A stretch of 64,000 nt of DNA from positions 2,542,001 to 2,606,000 of the forward strand of contig OZ250155.1 of assembly GCA_965237775.1 (NCBI GenBank), read 5' to 3'. The position numbers were made by a program, and so were the translations under genes. Within the stretch, counting starts at the first letter, position 1, and the number at the start of each line of letters is the position of its first letter. Below the pieces are notes generated by a model, which saw nothing but the letters and a program-made list of their open reading frames with translations, had not been told where the DNA came from and made no database searches. Shown here piece after piece: positions 53,510 through 62,375 of this stretch. Source of the DNA: CATOSP01 sp965237775. GTDB lineage: Bacteria; Chloroflexota; Dehalococcoidia; Lucifugimonadales; UBA3495.

Positions 53510-54463
53510 ATGGCGAAGGTCAACTCAGTATTGGGGTCAATGGATAGCGCCAGCCTGGGGTTCACCCTCCCCCACGAGCACCTGATCGACTCCTCGGCGG
53601 GAATCAGGGTCTCCTACGGCGAGTTGGAATTTCGGGACCGCGCGACTGACATGGCGATGGCGGACTTTACCGCCGCCAAGGCCGGAGGCGTGGATACAGT
53701 CATCGAAGTCTCACCAATGGACCTCGGCCGCGACGTGGCCTTGATGCGCGACGTGTCCCGGGAGACCGGTGTCAACTTCATTTGCTGCACCGGCTGCTGG
53801 CTGGACATCCCTCGCAGTTTTTGGGGCCGGAGCCCGGACTTCATCGCCGACCTCTGGGTCCGCGAAATAGAAGAAGGCGTCGACGGGACGGACATCCGGG
53901 CGGGGATAATTAAGGTCGCCACCAGCGACCCAATCAAAGAACATGAAGAGCTGATGCTCCGCGCCTCCGCCAGGACTCACCTCCGGACCGGTGTGCCCAT
54001 CACAACACACACCCCATCCCAATCCCGCATCGGCGAAAAGCAGGTGGCCATCCTGAAGGAGGAGGGCGTGGAGCCCCAGAACATCTACGTCGGCCACATC
54101 AATCAGACCCTGGACCCGGACTACCACCGAGAGTTGGCTAGGCTTGGGGTCTGGCTGGGTTGGGACATCAACAACCCCCTCGGCCGCGCCTATCTCCCTC
54201 CCTGGGAACAACGGGTCGATTACTTCAAGACACTCTTGGACGAAGGCCTAGTTGCCAACCTCATGATGTCCCACGACTGGAACGTCGTCCTATCCAGAAT
54301 CAGCGCTATGGGTTCCCCGGGCCGGGACGCCAACCCCGAAGGCTACCTCTGGCTGAGTAGGGCCTTCATACCAAGACTCAGAGACTTGGGCGTCTCAGAA
54401 GCCACCATTGACCAAATCATGGTCGGCAACCCCCGCAAATATTTCGAAGGCACGAAGCCGTAG
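53510..54463 (+). CDS. Phosphotriesterase-family metal hydrolase
   Basis: A 317-aa TIM-barrel protein of the PTE/PHP-like amidohydrolase family. The H-x-H pair is in 'FTLPHEHLI', the bridging Lys in 'GIIKVATSDP', further His in 'ITTHTPSQ' and 'YVGHINQ', and the catalytic Asp in 'MMSHDWNV'. All metal ligands seem present. Natural substrates of this family are often lactones or phosphoesters; the actual one is unknown. GGAGGTG precedes the ATG. Confidence 0.9.
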   Translation: MAKVNSVLGSMDSASLGFTLPHEHLIDSSAGIRVSYGELEFRDRATDMAMADFTAAKAGGVDTVIEVSPMDLGRDVALMRDVSRETGVNFICCTGCWLDIPRSFWGRSPDFIADLWVREIEEGVDGTDIRAGIIKVATSDPIKEHEELMLRASARTHLRTGVPITTHTPSQSRIGEKQVAILKEEGVEPQNIYVGHINQTLDPDYHRELARLGVWLGWDINNPLGRAYLPPWEQRVDYFKTLLDEGLVANLMMSHDWNVVLSRISAMGSPGRDANPEGYLWLSRAFIPRLRDLGVSEATIDQIMVGNPRKYFEGTKP

Positions 54464-54530
54464 AGGTCTTTTTGTCGACATCAATGGTGTGCGGAAGTAC
54501 ATCTCCGGCAGACCAGTCTCAGGGTGGCCA

Positions 54531-55136
54531 ATGGAACGCCAAATACTGATACGTGACAGCCTATTGACCAACGAATCGTTCCGAACGGACTTGCGTGATC
54601 TGCTTGACCAAGTTCCGGAGGTGCTCTTGACCCTTGCAGATGTGGCGGACCATCCTGAAGGATTTTCACTGGACAGAGGTAGTTCCCTGCAGGCACGAAC
54701 CGGCATCGATATTCGACAGGCTTCCAGTCTGATGCAGATCTCGAGGTACCTGTACTACAGAATTACTACAGAGGCCTTCCCCGTGCAGTTGGCGGTGGAC
54801 CAACTGTGCGAAATCGGGACCGATCTCACCGGTGGGATCAATGAGGAAAAGCGGGCAGCGCTAGTGAGCCTATTGGCATATAAAGGGAGCTACGAGCGGG
54901 ACCGATTAGCCAAATTAAGGTCCTTTGGTTCTGGCCCGCATTATGAAGGGATCAGTGGTAGTTGGACCATATCAATTCAGAAGACACGAGAGAACGAGAT
55001 CGCAAAAAACGCGGTCCTCCACCTCAGTGTCACGTGGCACGACGGGCGAGGAAACGGTCATGAAGCCTTTTTCAGTCTGACCGGCGACCAATGGGAGGAA
55101 TTGCAGAAACAAGTGGATGAAATCTCTGTAGAATAA
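54531..55136 (+). CDS. Uncharacterised protein with COMM-like C-terminal region
   Basis: A 201-aa soluble protein from ATG 54531 (AGGGTGG upstream); the frame extends back to 54408 into the preceding gene. The first roughly 120 residues are predicted helical. The last roughly 65 ('GSWTISIQKTRENEIAKNAV', 'LHLSVTWHDGRG', 'FFSLTGDQWEELQKQVDEIS') follow the pattern of the eukaryotic COMM domain: a leading Trp strand, an alternating hydrophobic strand, a Gly-containing turn, then Phe-x-Leu-Thr before a final helix. This is a pattern resemblance only. The function is unknown, and base use looks less GC-rich than its neighbours. Confidence 0.55.
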   Translation: MERQILIRDSLLTNESFRTDLRDLLDQVPEVLLTLADVADHPEGFSLDRGSSLQARTGIDIRQASSLMQISRYLYYRITTEAFPVQLAVDQLCEIGTDLTGGINEEKRAALVSLLAYKGSYERDRLAKLRSFGSGPHYEGISGSWTISIQKTRENEIAKNAVLHLSVTWHDGRGNGHEAFFSLTGDQWEELQKQVDEISVE

Positions 55137-55200
55137 TCCGATCTTCAACAGTATCTCAATGACTAGTATCCCGTGCGAGACCTGATCCAGTTCATATACA

Positions 55201-55389
55201 ATGGACTGGGCAACAATAATTTCACTCGCTGCTCTTTTCATCTCGGTAGTCGGTGTTTGGCTGGGTGTTAAAACCGACAGGACTTGCCGGGATAGATTGG
55301 AGCAACTCGAAACGCGCATCGAAAACTTGCACGATCATGAAATGGAGCGAGTGGACAAGTTAATCGGAATGCTATCCCCACCTCGATAG
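55201..55389 (+). CDS. Small membrane protein with coiled-coil tail
   Basis: A 62-aa protein: one N-terminal transmembrane helix ('IISLAALFISVVGVWLGV'), then a charged heptad-like helix ('RLEQLETRIENLHDHEMERV'). It has no recognised family. It is followed 17 nt later by a second small membrane protein, suggesting a pair. Confidence 0.5.
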   Translation: MDWATIISLAALFISVVGVWLGVKTDRTCRDRLEQLETRIENLHDHEMERVDKLIGMLSPPR

Positions 55390-55406
55390 GATGAATCAGG
55401 CTTGTT

Positions 55407-55649
55407 ATGTCTACTACAATCACAATAACCATAGCGTCAGTCCTGATATTGTTGGGCTTCCTCGGAATCGTCGGCAGATTGTGGGAACAAAGAAAGTTTC
55501 GACGGTCAGCAGATAACATCGAAGAGAAGATCGTCCAGTCGTATGGGCTCTTCGACGCTGCGCTTCACCGGTTCGAAAGCCTCATGACGAACCATGAGAC
55601 GAATCGCTCTGCGACTGAGGCCAGGAATACCACGAGGGCGACGTCCTAA
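55407..55649 (+). CDS. Small membrane protein
   Basis: An 80-aa protein with one N-terminal transmembrane helix ('ITIASVLILLGFLGIVGRLW') and a charged helical tail. It is not recognised. It shares its layout with the 62-aa protein encoded just upstream; both and the COMM-like gene lie between the phosphotriesterase gene and a strong terminator. Confidence 0.5.
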   Translation: MSTTITITIASVLILLGFLGIVGRLWEQRKFRRSADNIEEKIVQSYGLFDAALHRFESLMTNHETNRSATEARNTTRATS

Positions 55650-55985
55650 TCCTACCAACATCCTTGGCAGACAGAGGCTGCGTTCCCATCTCCTAGTGAC
55701 GTGATGTTATCGCACTTGGAATACGTCTGCGCACATAAGGTGCGCGGGATGTATCTCTCTTTCCCAAGGACTCCATGGGAGGAGCAGAGGGATTGGTCCC
55801 ACAGAGACCTGGAGCCTGATCGGGGATGGCAGGCACGAGAACCAACACTCCGCGCTTAATGAGCAGCGACACTGGCCGAATGATACGGAAATGCCGGGCC
55901 CTCGGTGGGCTTTCCGCTCCTTCTGCTCTGCAGTGTTTGTAGCCGTCTCCATAGCGCCAACCATCCACTGGGTCCAAAATAAATA
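55650..55985. other. Non-coding gap
   Basis: No supportable gene or RNA was seen here. Open frames crossing it are short and lack start signals or family sequence. Confidence 0.5.
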
Positions 55986-56022
55986 ACCGGGGAGGCGGAG
56001 TTTCCGCTTCCCCGGTGTTTTT
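55986..56022. terminator. Strong bidirectional terminator
   Basis: Stem ACCGGGGA-G-GCGGA / TCCGC-T-TCCCCGGT (14 pairs including one wobble) with a three-base loop. GTTTTT follows on the plus strand and TATTTATTTT on the minus strand, so it can end both the small membrane protein genes and the long minus-strand operon. Confidence 0.85.
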
Positions 56023-56045
56023 CGCGCCCAGGCTTGGAGAGGGCG

Positions 56046-59000
56046 CTAAATGGTCAGCTTGCGGTAGAGCATTGGTAGACGCTCGGGGAGCGCCCAGATC
56101 TCTCCAAGGACCTCGTAACCCATGTCGCCGCACATGCTCTTGAGATAGTCGTGGCCCGCTTTGTCCACCGTCAGACAGAACGGCGTGATGTCCTTCCGCT
56201 TGGCCTCCAGCAGGGCCATGTGGGTATCGTGGACTGCGTACTCCTTCTCCACACCTTCGCGGCTGTAACCCCGGTCCTGGGGCCGCCCGTCGCTGATGAG
56301 GAAGAGTATCTTGGTCTGGGCGTCCTGGTTCTCCAGCTTGGTGATGGCGTGGCGGATGGCCGCTCCCATGCGGGTGGCGTGCAGCGGCGTGATCTTGTCG
56401 ATTCGCCTCTTGATCTTGTCGCCGAAGCCCTCCCCGATGTCCTTGATTACGTAGAACTCGACGTTCTCCCGCCCGTATCCGGAGAAGCCGTAGATGCCGT
56501 AGGTGTCTCCTATAGCCTCAAGGGCTTGGATCAGCAGCGACGTGCTTTCCTTCTCCAGGTCGATGATCCGCTTGTAGTTTCGCCGCACCAGCCCTTCCCG
56601 GCGTCGCCGTAGCCAGACCATGTATTCCACCGGGTCGTCCGGGGCGTCACGGTCATCTACTACCTGCCTTCCCTCGTCGATGGCCTCGGCGGTGGAAGCG
56701 CTCATGTCCAGCAGGAACACCACCGCCACGTCACGCCTGGCCCGGTTTCGGCGCCAATAAATCTTATCGTCCGGCGGGACCTTCATCCGCAAGTCGGCCC
56801 AGGCCTCCAGGGCCGCGTTCAGGTCGATATCCTCCCCGTCCACCAGCCGGTAAATCTTGCGGAAGCTCTCCGGCATGATCAACTCGAACTGCCGCTTGAT
56901 GTGGTTGGACAGGGACATGTAATTCCTGAGAGCGTCGTTGTAGAAACCGAGGTCGCCTTCCTCGACGTTCTTCTCTTTGACGATGCACCAACGGGGCTTG
57001 TAATCCCCCGCCCGGAAGTCCCACTCGTCGTAGGCGTAGGTCTTGGGCTCGCGGGCTTCCAGCTCCCCGCCCTGGTCGTCGTCGTGCATTAGCGGGCCGT
57101 AGCCCTGGCCTGGCTGGGAATTGGGCGGAGGCGTGCCCGCCTCCTTCATCAGGTTCTGGGCAAACATGCTCATGCTGTTGTTTATGTCGCCCTGCTCCGC
57201 GTCGAGTTCCAGTTCGGCGCTCTCCTGGAGCATCTGCTCCAGCATCTCCTTGGATATGGGCTGGCCCTCGCCATCCTGGCCCTGGTCCGACTGTAGCATG
57301 GTCAGGAGTTGGACCATTTCCGGCTTGAAGTCTCCCCGGTAGTCCACCGGCTCGGGGGAATCGTACGAGTCGCCTTCCCCGCCCTCTCCGGAGGCTTCCA
57401 TCGCGGCCTGCAACCGGTCCAACAGCTCCTGGTACTCCTCCTCGGAGAAGTCGCCCGGCTCCTCCAGGTCCTGCGGCTCGAACTGGTCTTCGGTCTCGGT
57501 CTCGTTGCGTATCCGCGAGATGATCTCGTAGGCCCGTAGCGTCGCTTCGGAGGTGTCCTCCACTTCGGCCTCGGAGTTGCGCAACTCGTGGAGGATTTGT
57601 GCCAGTATCACCGCGGCGTCTTCGTACTCAACCGGCACCGGCAGATCGGTGAACTGCTCCAGGCTCATGTGGATCAACAGCTCTACCATGGCTTCCTGAA
57701 GCCCCATCTCCACGATGTTGGGCCGGTTCGCCAGCGCCTCTTCCTGGACTCGCTTGGCCGGGCGGCGGATTCCCGGATATTCCACGTTGATCCGGTAGTC
57801 CAGCCGGCAGTCCTCGAGGACCGTGAAGATGTCGAACGCCAGGTGCCGGTTTTCGAAGAGGTTCAGGAACCTGCCGATGTCTGTAAGCGCCTGGCCCGTC
57901 CCCGGCTCGATCTCGTCCGGATCGGCCAGCATAGGAACGCTGCGCCGGGCTAGATACTCCTCCTCCAACTGGAACCGGCGGTCTTCAAATAGCCCGGAAG
58001 GCTTCTGAAAAGCAAAGGCGAAACTGCCAAACTCCAGATGCCCCACCTGGTGCGTTGAGACCACCTTGAACCACGAGAAGTTGTCCTGCTTGTTGGCATA
58101 ATGGTCCACCACCGGGGGCAGGAACACCTTGGTGCCGTCGGTGGAGGCCGAGTCTTCGTCGATCCAACCGATGTTCTTGCGGACCAACTCCTGGGTGTCC
58201 AGCACCTCGATCGACGTTCCGGAAAGAGCGCTGCAATAGAGGCGGATGATACCCTTCACCCGCTCCAGCTCCAGACTGGAGGAAAGGGTGTCGAGCATGG
58301 AAACCGCCGTGTTCGACTCCACCTTGAAGAAGGCGATCCCGCTTTCGGGGTTTTCCTTCAGCAATTCCAGCCCGTGCCGGAACCAGGTGTCTAGTTGGTT
58401 GATCGTGATGCGCCCCAGGACGTCGTTCAGGCTCTTCAGGAAGAAGGGGACCGACTCCGGGGAGGTGGCCAACAGGGTCTCGCACAGGTCGAGGATGTAC
58501 CCCTGTGAACCCTGGGGGACTTTGCTGAGGGCTTGCGTGCCGTCGGCCAGGAAGCGGGAAGTGTCCCGTAGCCCCACCTTGGCGAGCCGTTCACCCAATT
58601 TTAGGAAGCGTCCGGTCTGGCTGTCGTCCACCTGCTGCAATGCCCGAGGCACCAACTCCAGGCAGGTCTTGACCTCGCGCCAACTGCCGTCGATCAGGGC
58701 CCGGGACATGGAAAGGAACGCCTCTCGCTCCCGGCCCATCGCCGGTAAAACGTCCCGTCCCAGGACTAGGCACTCGCCCGCAACGTCGTAGGACTTGTAG
58801 GAAAGCGCTTCGATAAGTGAAGCGAACACTTCCACGTCCCAAAACGGCAGGTTCCGCACCAGGTCCGGGCTCACTTCAAAGAACTTGGCCGCCAGGGTGC
58901 TGGACTTCCACGTTCCCTTGTATAGGCTGCGTCCAAGTCCCGCCCACCGGGGAATATACTGGGGCCGTAGATTGGGCACTATGGTCGAACTGGCCTTGAA

Positions 59001-59303
59001 GAACGCCACCGCCAGGGTGGGCGAGTCCTGGGCCAGATAGGTCCCGCAGCGTGCCCACTGCATGAACGAAGGAAAAGAGAGGAAACGGGCCACCTGCGGC
59101 CCTACGCGATAATACTCCACTGCCGATTCCCATGACCTCACGGTCTGGGTCCCGATGGAGACCCCTTCCTTGGCCCAGAGGGCCAGCTCCTCTTCTCCGA
59201 AGGCCGTGCTTATCGCCTCCGAGGCCTCACGGTACGCTTCCAGGACCGCGGGGGGGAGTTTGGCTAGCTCCGTCTCAATATCCGGTAGCGGCGGCGTGCT
59301 CAA
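56046..59303 (-). CDS. NorD/CbbO-like VWA-domain protein, 1085 aa
   Basis: A very long protein. Residues 1 to about 380 form helical repeats spaced like HEAT/TPR ('AVAFFKASSTIVPNLRPQYI', 'AAKFFEVSPDLVRNL'). The middle holds the NorD-like region with an acidic stretch, and the C-terminal VWA domain has the MIDAS 'DMSAS' (866-870) and 'SDGRPQDRG'. NorD/CbbO proteins work with a MoxR-type ATPase (NorQ/CbbQ) to activate metalloenzymes such as NO reductase or Rubisco. The ATPase gene is two genes upstream in the same operon, but no target enzyme is adjacent. The start is a TTG after GGAGGAA, one base after the Nudix stop. Confidence 0.87.
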   Translation of the reverse strand: MSTPPLPDIETELAKLPPAVLEAYREASEAISTAFGEEELALWAKEGVSIGTQTVRSWESAVEYYRVGPQVARFLSFPSFMQWARCGTYLAQDSPTLAVAFFKASSTIVPNLRPQYIPRWAGLGRSLYKGTWKSSTLAAKFFEVSPDLVRNLPFWDVEVFASLIEALSYKSYDVAGECLVLGRDVLPAMGREREAFLSMSRALIDGSWREVKTCLELVPRALQQVDDSQTGRFLKLGERLAKVGLRDTSRFLADGTQALSKVPQGSQGYILDLCETLLATSPESVPFFLKSLNDVLGRITINQLDTWFRHGLELLKENPESGIAFFKVESNTAVSMLDTLSSSLELERVKGIIRLYCSALSGTSIEVLDTQELVRKNIGWIDEDSASTDGTKVFLPPVVDHYANKQDNFSWFKVVSTHQVGHLEFGSFAFAFQKPSGLFEDRRFQLEEEYLARRSVPMLADPDEIEPGTGQALTDIGRFLNLFENRHLAFDIFTVLEDCRLDYRINVEYPGIRRPAKRVQEEALANRPNIVEMGLQEAMVELLIHMSLEQFTDLPVPVEYEDAAVILAQILHELRNSEAEVEDTSEATLRAYEIISRIRNETETEDQFEPQDLEEPGDFSEEEYQELLDRLQAAMEASGEGGEGDSYDSPEPVDYRGDFKPEMVQLLTMLQSDQGQDGEGQPISKEMLEQMLQESAELELDAEQGDINNSMSMFAQNLMKEAGTPPPNSQPGQGYGPLMHDDDQGGELEAREPKTYAYDEWDFRAGDYKPRWCIVKEKNVEEGDLGFYNDALRNYMSLSNHIKRQFELIMPESFRKIYRLVDGEDIDLNAALEAWADLRMKVPPDDKIYWRRNRARRDVAVVFLLDMSASTAEAIDEGRQVVDDRDAPDDPVEYMVWLRRRREGLVRRNYKRIIDLEKESTSLLIQALEAIGDTYGIYGFSGYGRENVEFYVIKDIGEGFGDKIKRRIDKITPLHATRMGAAIRHAITKLENQDAQTKILFLISDGRPQDRGYSREGVEKEYAVHDTHMALLEAKRKDITPFCLTVDKAGHDYLKSMCGDMGYEVLGEIWALPERLPMLYRKLTI

Positions 59304-59304
59304 A

Positions 59305-59892
59305 TCAGTGTTCCTCCTTCTTGGTCCCTTCGTCCAATAAGCCCAGGAAGTCCTGGAGGACCCTGGCTGTGGCCCCGTATATCAGGTGGCCGTCATAGGC
59401 GTAGGAGTTTGTGGAAACGGTCAGCCCATCGTCCCACCGGGTCTCCACCCGAAGGTTGGACGGGTCCATGAGGGCGTTAATCGGGACTTCGAGTACCTCG
59501 GCGATCTCCATGTCGCTTGGGGTGAAGTCGTAGGGGTACGGGATCGTGCCCACGTACACCTGCATCTTGAAGCGGCTTCTGGTCGCCACCTCATCCAACT
59601 CGCCAAGCACTGTAACGTCGGACCGCCGGATTCCCATCTCCTCTTCGGTCTCCCGGAGCGCCGTATCCAGGGAGTCCCTGTCCTCTTTGTCCCTCGCTCC
59701 GCCGGGGAGAGATATCTCGCCCTTGTGGTGTTCAACGTGCTCGGAGCGCTTGTTAAGGAGAATACAATATTCCCCGTCCTTGGGATAGAGGAGCAAGCAG
59801 ACGGCGGCGGGCCTCAGAGTGGGATCGCCCACCTCCTGTTTGTGGCGGTGGGCGAGTGCGTCACGGACAATTTCCAGTGGGGAAGAGGCCAT
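59305..59892 (-). CDS. Nudix hydrolase, CoA-pyrophosphatase-like
   Basis: A 195-aa Nudix protein with the full box G-x5-E-x7-REUxEExGU in 'GGARDKEDRDSLDTALRETE' plus 'EEMGI', preceded by 'HHKGEISLPGG', which fits the CoA pyrophosphatase (NudL) signature. It cleaves CoA or related diphosphates. It is placed between the MoxR-like ATPase and the NorD-like gene, and coaE (last step of CoA synthesis) is in the same operon. Confidence 0.9.
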   Translation of the reverse strand: MASSPLEIVRDALAHRHKQEVGDPTLRPAAVCLLLYPKDGEYCILLNKRSEHVEHHKGEISLPGGARDKEDRDSLDTALRETEEEMGIRRSDVTVLGELDEVATRSRFKMQVYVGTIPYPYDFTPSDMEIAEVLEVPINALMDPSNLRVETRWDDGLTVSTNSYAYDGHLIYGATARVLQDFLGLLDEGTKKEEH

Positions 59893-59900
59893 CTCTACCG

Positions 59901-60812
59901 CTATTCGAAGATAGAGGAGACCACTTCTTCGATGCTGCGCTGCAGTTCAGGTTCGTCGGTCAGCGTCCATACAATGGCCACCTGACATGCCCGGCGGGGC
60001 GCGATCCCCTCGGAGATCAAACGCCCAGCATATATCAACAGGCGCGTGCTGGCTCCCTCTTGCAGACCATGTTCCTGCAAGTTCCGGATCTTCTCTCCCA
60101 GCTTCGCCAGCGAATCGGCGGTCTCATCGCTGCATCCGCTCTCCCGGGCCACGATCTCTCGTTCCAATTCTCGCGGGGGGTAATCGAATTCGATGGAGAT
60201 GAACCGCTGCCGGGTGCTGTGCTTGAGGTCCTTCAGCGCGCTCTGATAACCGGGGTTGTAGGAGATGCACAGCAGGAAGCGGTCGTCAGCTTCAATGATG
60301 GATCCCGTCTTCTCTACAGGGAGAATCCTGCGGTGGTCGGTGAGGGGGTGAATCAGCACGGTCGTGTCCTTCCGCGCTTCAACTACTTCATCCAGATAGA
60401 GGATCGCGCCGTTCTTGACCGCGCGAGTCATCGGCCCATCAATCCAGCGGGTGCCGTCGGCGTCCAGCAAATACCTCCCCACCAGGTCACTCGCGGTAAG
60501 GTCTTCGTGGCAGGCGATGGTTACCAGCGGGACCCGCACCTCGCCCTCCCTTATCTCTTGCCGCTGGGCTCCCTGGGGCGCCTCATCGTCCTGTACCACT
60601 GTTAACGGTCTTCCCAGCTTCCAGGCCATGTACTCTACGAAGCGAGTCTTGCCACAGCCCGTGGGACCTTTCAACAGTACGGGTATATGCTGGTGATAAG
60701 CCGCGGTGAAGAGCGCTTCCTCGTCCCCAACGGAACGGTAATAAGGCTCGCTGCGGACTAGGAATTCCTCGATCGCGTACTCTTTAAATTCTGGCGTTTC
60801 CGTATCTAGCAT
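59901..60812 (-). CDS. MoxR/NorQ/CbbQ-like AAA+ ATPase
   Basis: A roughly 303-aa AAA+ ATPase: Walker A 'LLKGPTGCGKTRFVEYMAWK', Walker B 'AILYLDEV', sensor 'LLCISYNPGYQSALKDL', and an Arg-containing 'STRQRFISIEF'. It is typical of NorQ/CbbQ, which remodel a metalloenzyme together with a VWA partner encoded nearby (here 56046-59303). ATG 60812 overlaps the TAA of coaE by one base (TAATG), so it was preferred over the longer frame to 60851. Confidence 0.92.
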   Translation of the reverse strand: MLDTETPEFKEYAIEEFLVRSEPYYRSVGDEEALFTAAYHQHIPVLLKGPTGCGKTRFVEYMAWKLGRPLTVVQDDEAPQGAQRQEIREGEVRVPLVTIACHEDLTASDLVGRYLLDADGTRWIDGPMTRAVKNGAILYLDEVVEARKDTTVLIHPLTDHRRILPVEKTGSIIEADDRFLLCISYNPGYQSALKDLKHSTRQRFISIEFDYPPRELEREIVARESGCSDETADSLAKLGEKIRNLQEHGLQEGASTRLLIYAGRLISEGIAPRRACQVAIVWTLTDEPELQRSIEEVVSSIFE

Positions 60813-61423
60813 TACTTGCTCTCTGTCCTTCCGTTTACTCTCGACTGCCACAGTTCGCGGACTGTGCGTTCCAATCGGGCGACATCACCTGAGTTGTCTA
60901 CGACGACATCCGACCGCCCGAGCCGTTCTTCGCGGTCCATCTGCGAATCGATCCGCTTCCGGGCCTCTTCGGGGCTGATTCCCCGGGCTGCATGCAGCCT
61001 CTGGACCACGGTCTCCACCGGGGAGTCGGTCGACCAAACTTCGTCTACCAGCGTTTCCCACCCGGCCTCGAATAGCACGGCCGCTTCCACAACCACGACC
61101 TCGGCGCCGTCCCCTCTCAAGGAGTCGATCCTGTCCGTCACCATGCTCGCCATCTGTGGGTGCATGATGCCGTTGAGCTTGGCCATCTCTTCGGGGTCGG
61201 AGAAGACGATACCACCCAGCGCCCTTCGGTCAATCTCGCCGCTTTCCTGGAGAATCCCTTCCCCAAAGGCGTCGACCACCAGGTTCCAGGTCTCTGAGTG
61301 GGGGATGTAGGCTTCGTGACCGATCTGGTCGGCGTTGATCGGCGCGGCTCCCAGAGACTCCAGCAGGCGCGCAACCTCGCTCTTGCCCGTGCCGATTCCT
61401 CCAGTCAGTCCGATGACCAACAT
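60812..61423 (-). CDS. coaE: Dephospho-CoA kinase
   Basis: A 203-aa P-loop kinase ('GLTGGIGTGKSEVARLL', 'INADQIGHEAY', 'VVEAAVLFEAG', 'SQMDREERLGRSDVVVDNSG'). It phosphorylates dephospho-CoA to CoA, the last step in CoA synthesis. It is coupled to the downstream AAA+ gene by a one-base overlap. Confidence 0.95.
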   Translation of the reverse strand: MLVIGLTGGIGTGKSEVARLLESLGAAPINADQIGHEAYIPHSETWNLVVDAFGEGILQESGEIDRRALGGIVFSDPEEMAKLNGIMHPQMASMVTDRIDSLRGDGAEVVVVEAAVLFEAGWETLVDEVWSTDSPVETVVQRLHAARGISPEEARKRIDSQMDREERLGRSDVVVDNSGDVARLERTVRELWQSRVNGRTESK

Positions 61424-61610
61424 TGACCTAGGTCCTCCAGGCCGCTCTACCGGGGAACACCACGTTGCCCATGCCCCTCAGGCACGGCCTTAGGGGGGCC
61501 CGCGACTGAGCCATTCTACCAACGGCGGTAACCGATGGTCAACATCGTGCGCCGGGGCTACTCGATTCGCAATCTCGCGCCCATTCTTACGATTCATAGA
61601 CCGTCGCGGC

Positions 61611-62270
61611 TCAGGCCTCGATGCGGATTTCCCGCCAACGGGCCTGGTAGGCATCCTGCAACTGGGAAAAGCTCTTCGTGTATTCCTCGCTGTGAATCGG
61701 GGTGGTGGTCATTATCACAGCGTCTTCCCGGTTGTCGGAGTAATAGCCCTTCCGAATACCCACCTGTTTGAAACCGTACTTTTCGTAAAGCCGCTGGGCG
61801 ATGAAATTGGAAACCCTGGCTTCCAGGGTCATTACCTCGGAACCGTACTCCAACGCCTCTCGCAAGGACCCTATTAGCAGCAGTTCGCCTAGCCCGTGTC
61901 CTCGCAGGCCCTCCCGCACTGCAATCTCCGTGATGTGGGCCTCGTCGCCCTGGTACCAGACGCTGACGTAACCCGCTACGGAATGGTCCACCGGAGATTC
62001 GTTCCTCGACGGCCGCATCAAGCCTCGTGCCTTGCGGCTCACCCGCGACCATAGCGAGTCCGATTCCGCCTGGGGGGCGGCCTCCGGCTGTTTCGCCGCC
62101 TCCGCCTCCGCCTCCGCCTCCGGGGGGCAAACTACCAGATGACAGGCAAACCGGTTGTTGAGCTCCCGCTTGAACGGCGTGCTGATCCAGAGGGGGGAGA
62201 AGGCCTCGCGCTCGATTTCGACAACCTGGATGATGTCCTCGGCGCGTAGACGCCTGATAAAATAGTCCAT
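61611..62270 (-). CDS. RimI-like GNAT acetyltransferase with an Ala/Glu insert
   Basis: A 219-aa N-acetyltransferase, longer than the usual roughly 150 aa of RimI. 'IRRLRAEDIIQVVEIEREAF' starts the fold and 'REGLRGHGLGELLLIGSLRE' is the acetyl-CoA loop, followed by 'LEARVSNFIAQRLYEKYGF'. Between these sits a roughly 45-residue insert beginning with an Ala/Glu repeat. It probably acetylates ribosomal protein S18 or another N-terminus. Confidence 0.85.
   Translation of the reverse strand: MDYFIRRLRAEDIIQVVEIEREAFSPLWISTPFKRELNNRFACHLVVCPPEAEAEAEAAKQPEAAPQAESDSLWSRVSRKARGLMRPSRNESPVDHSVAGYVSVWYQGDEAHITEIAVREGLRGHGLGELLLIGSLREALEYGSEVMTLEARVSNFIAQRLYEKYGFKQVGIRKGYYSDNREDAVIMTTTPIHSEEYTKSFSQLQDAYQARWREIRIEA
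62097..62122 (-). repeat. Hexanucleotide repeat in the acetyltransferase gene
   Basis: About four GGAGGC units encode Glu-Ala pairs in the insert. It is a short, possibly variable tract. Confidence 0.7.
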
Positions 62271-62375
62271 ATTTCATACGTTTAAGGGCGGCGTTAAGGG
62301 ACGGATCGTAGAGCAGTCCGGGACACCGGTGGCAATTGTAACATAAGGAAAAAACGCGCCACAGCCACGGCGCCA

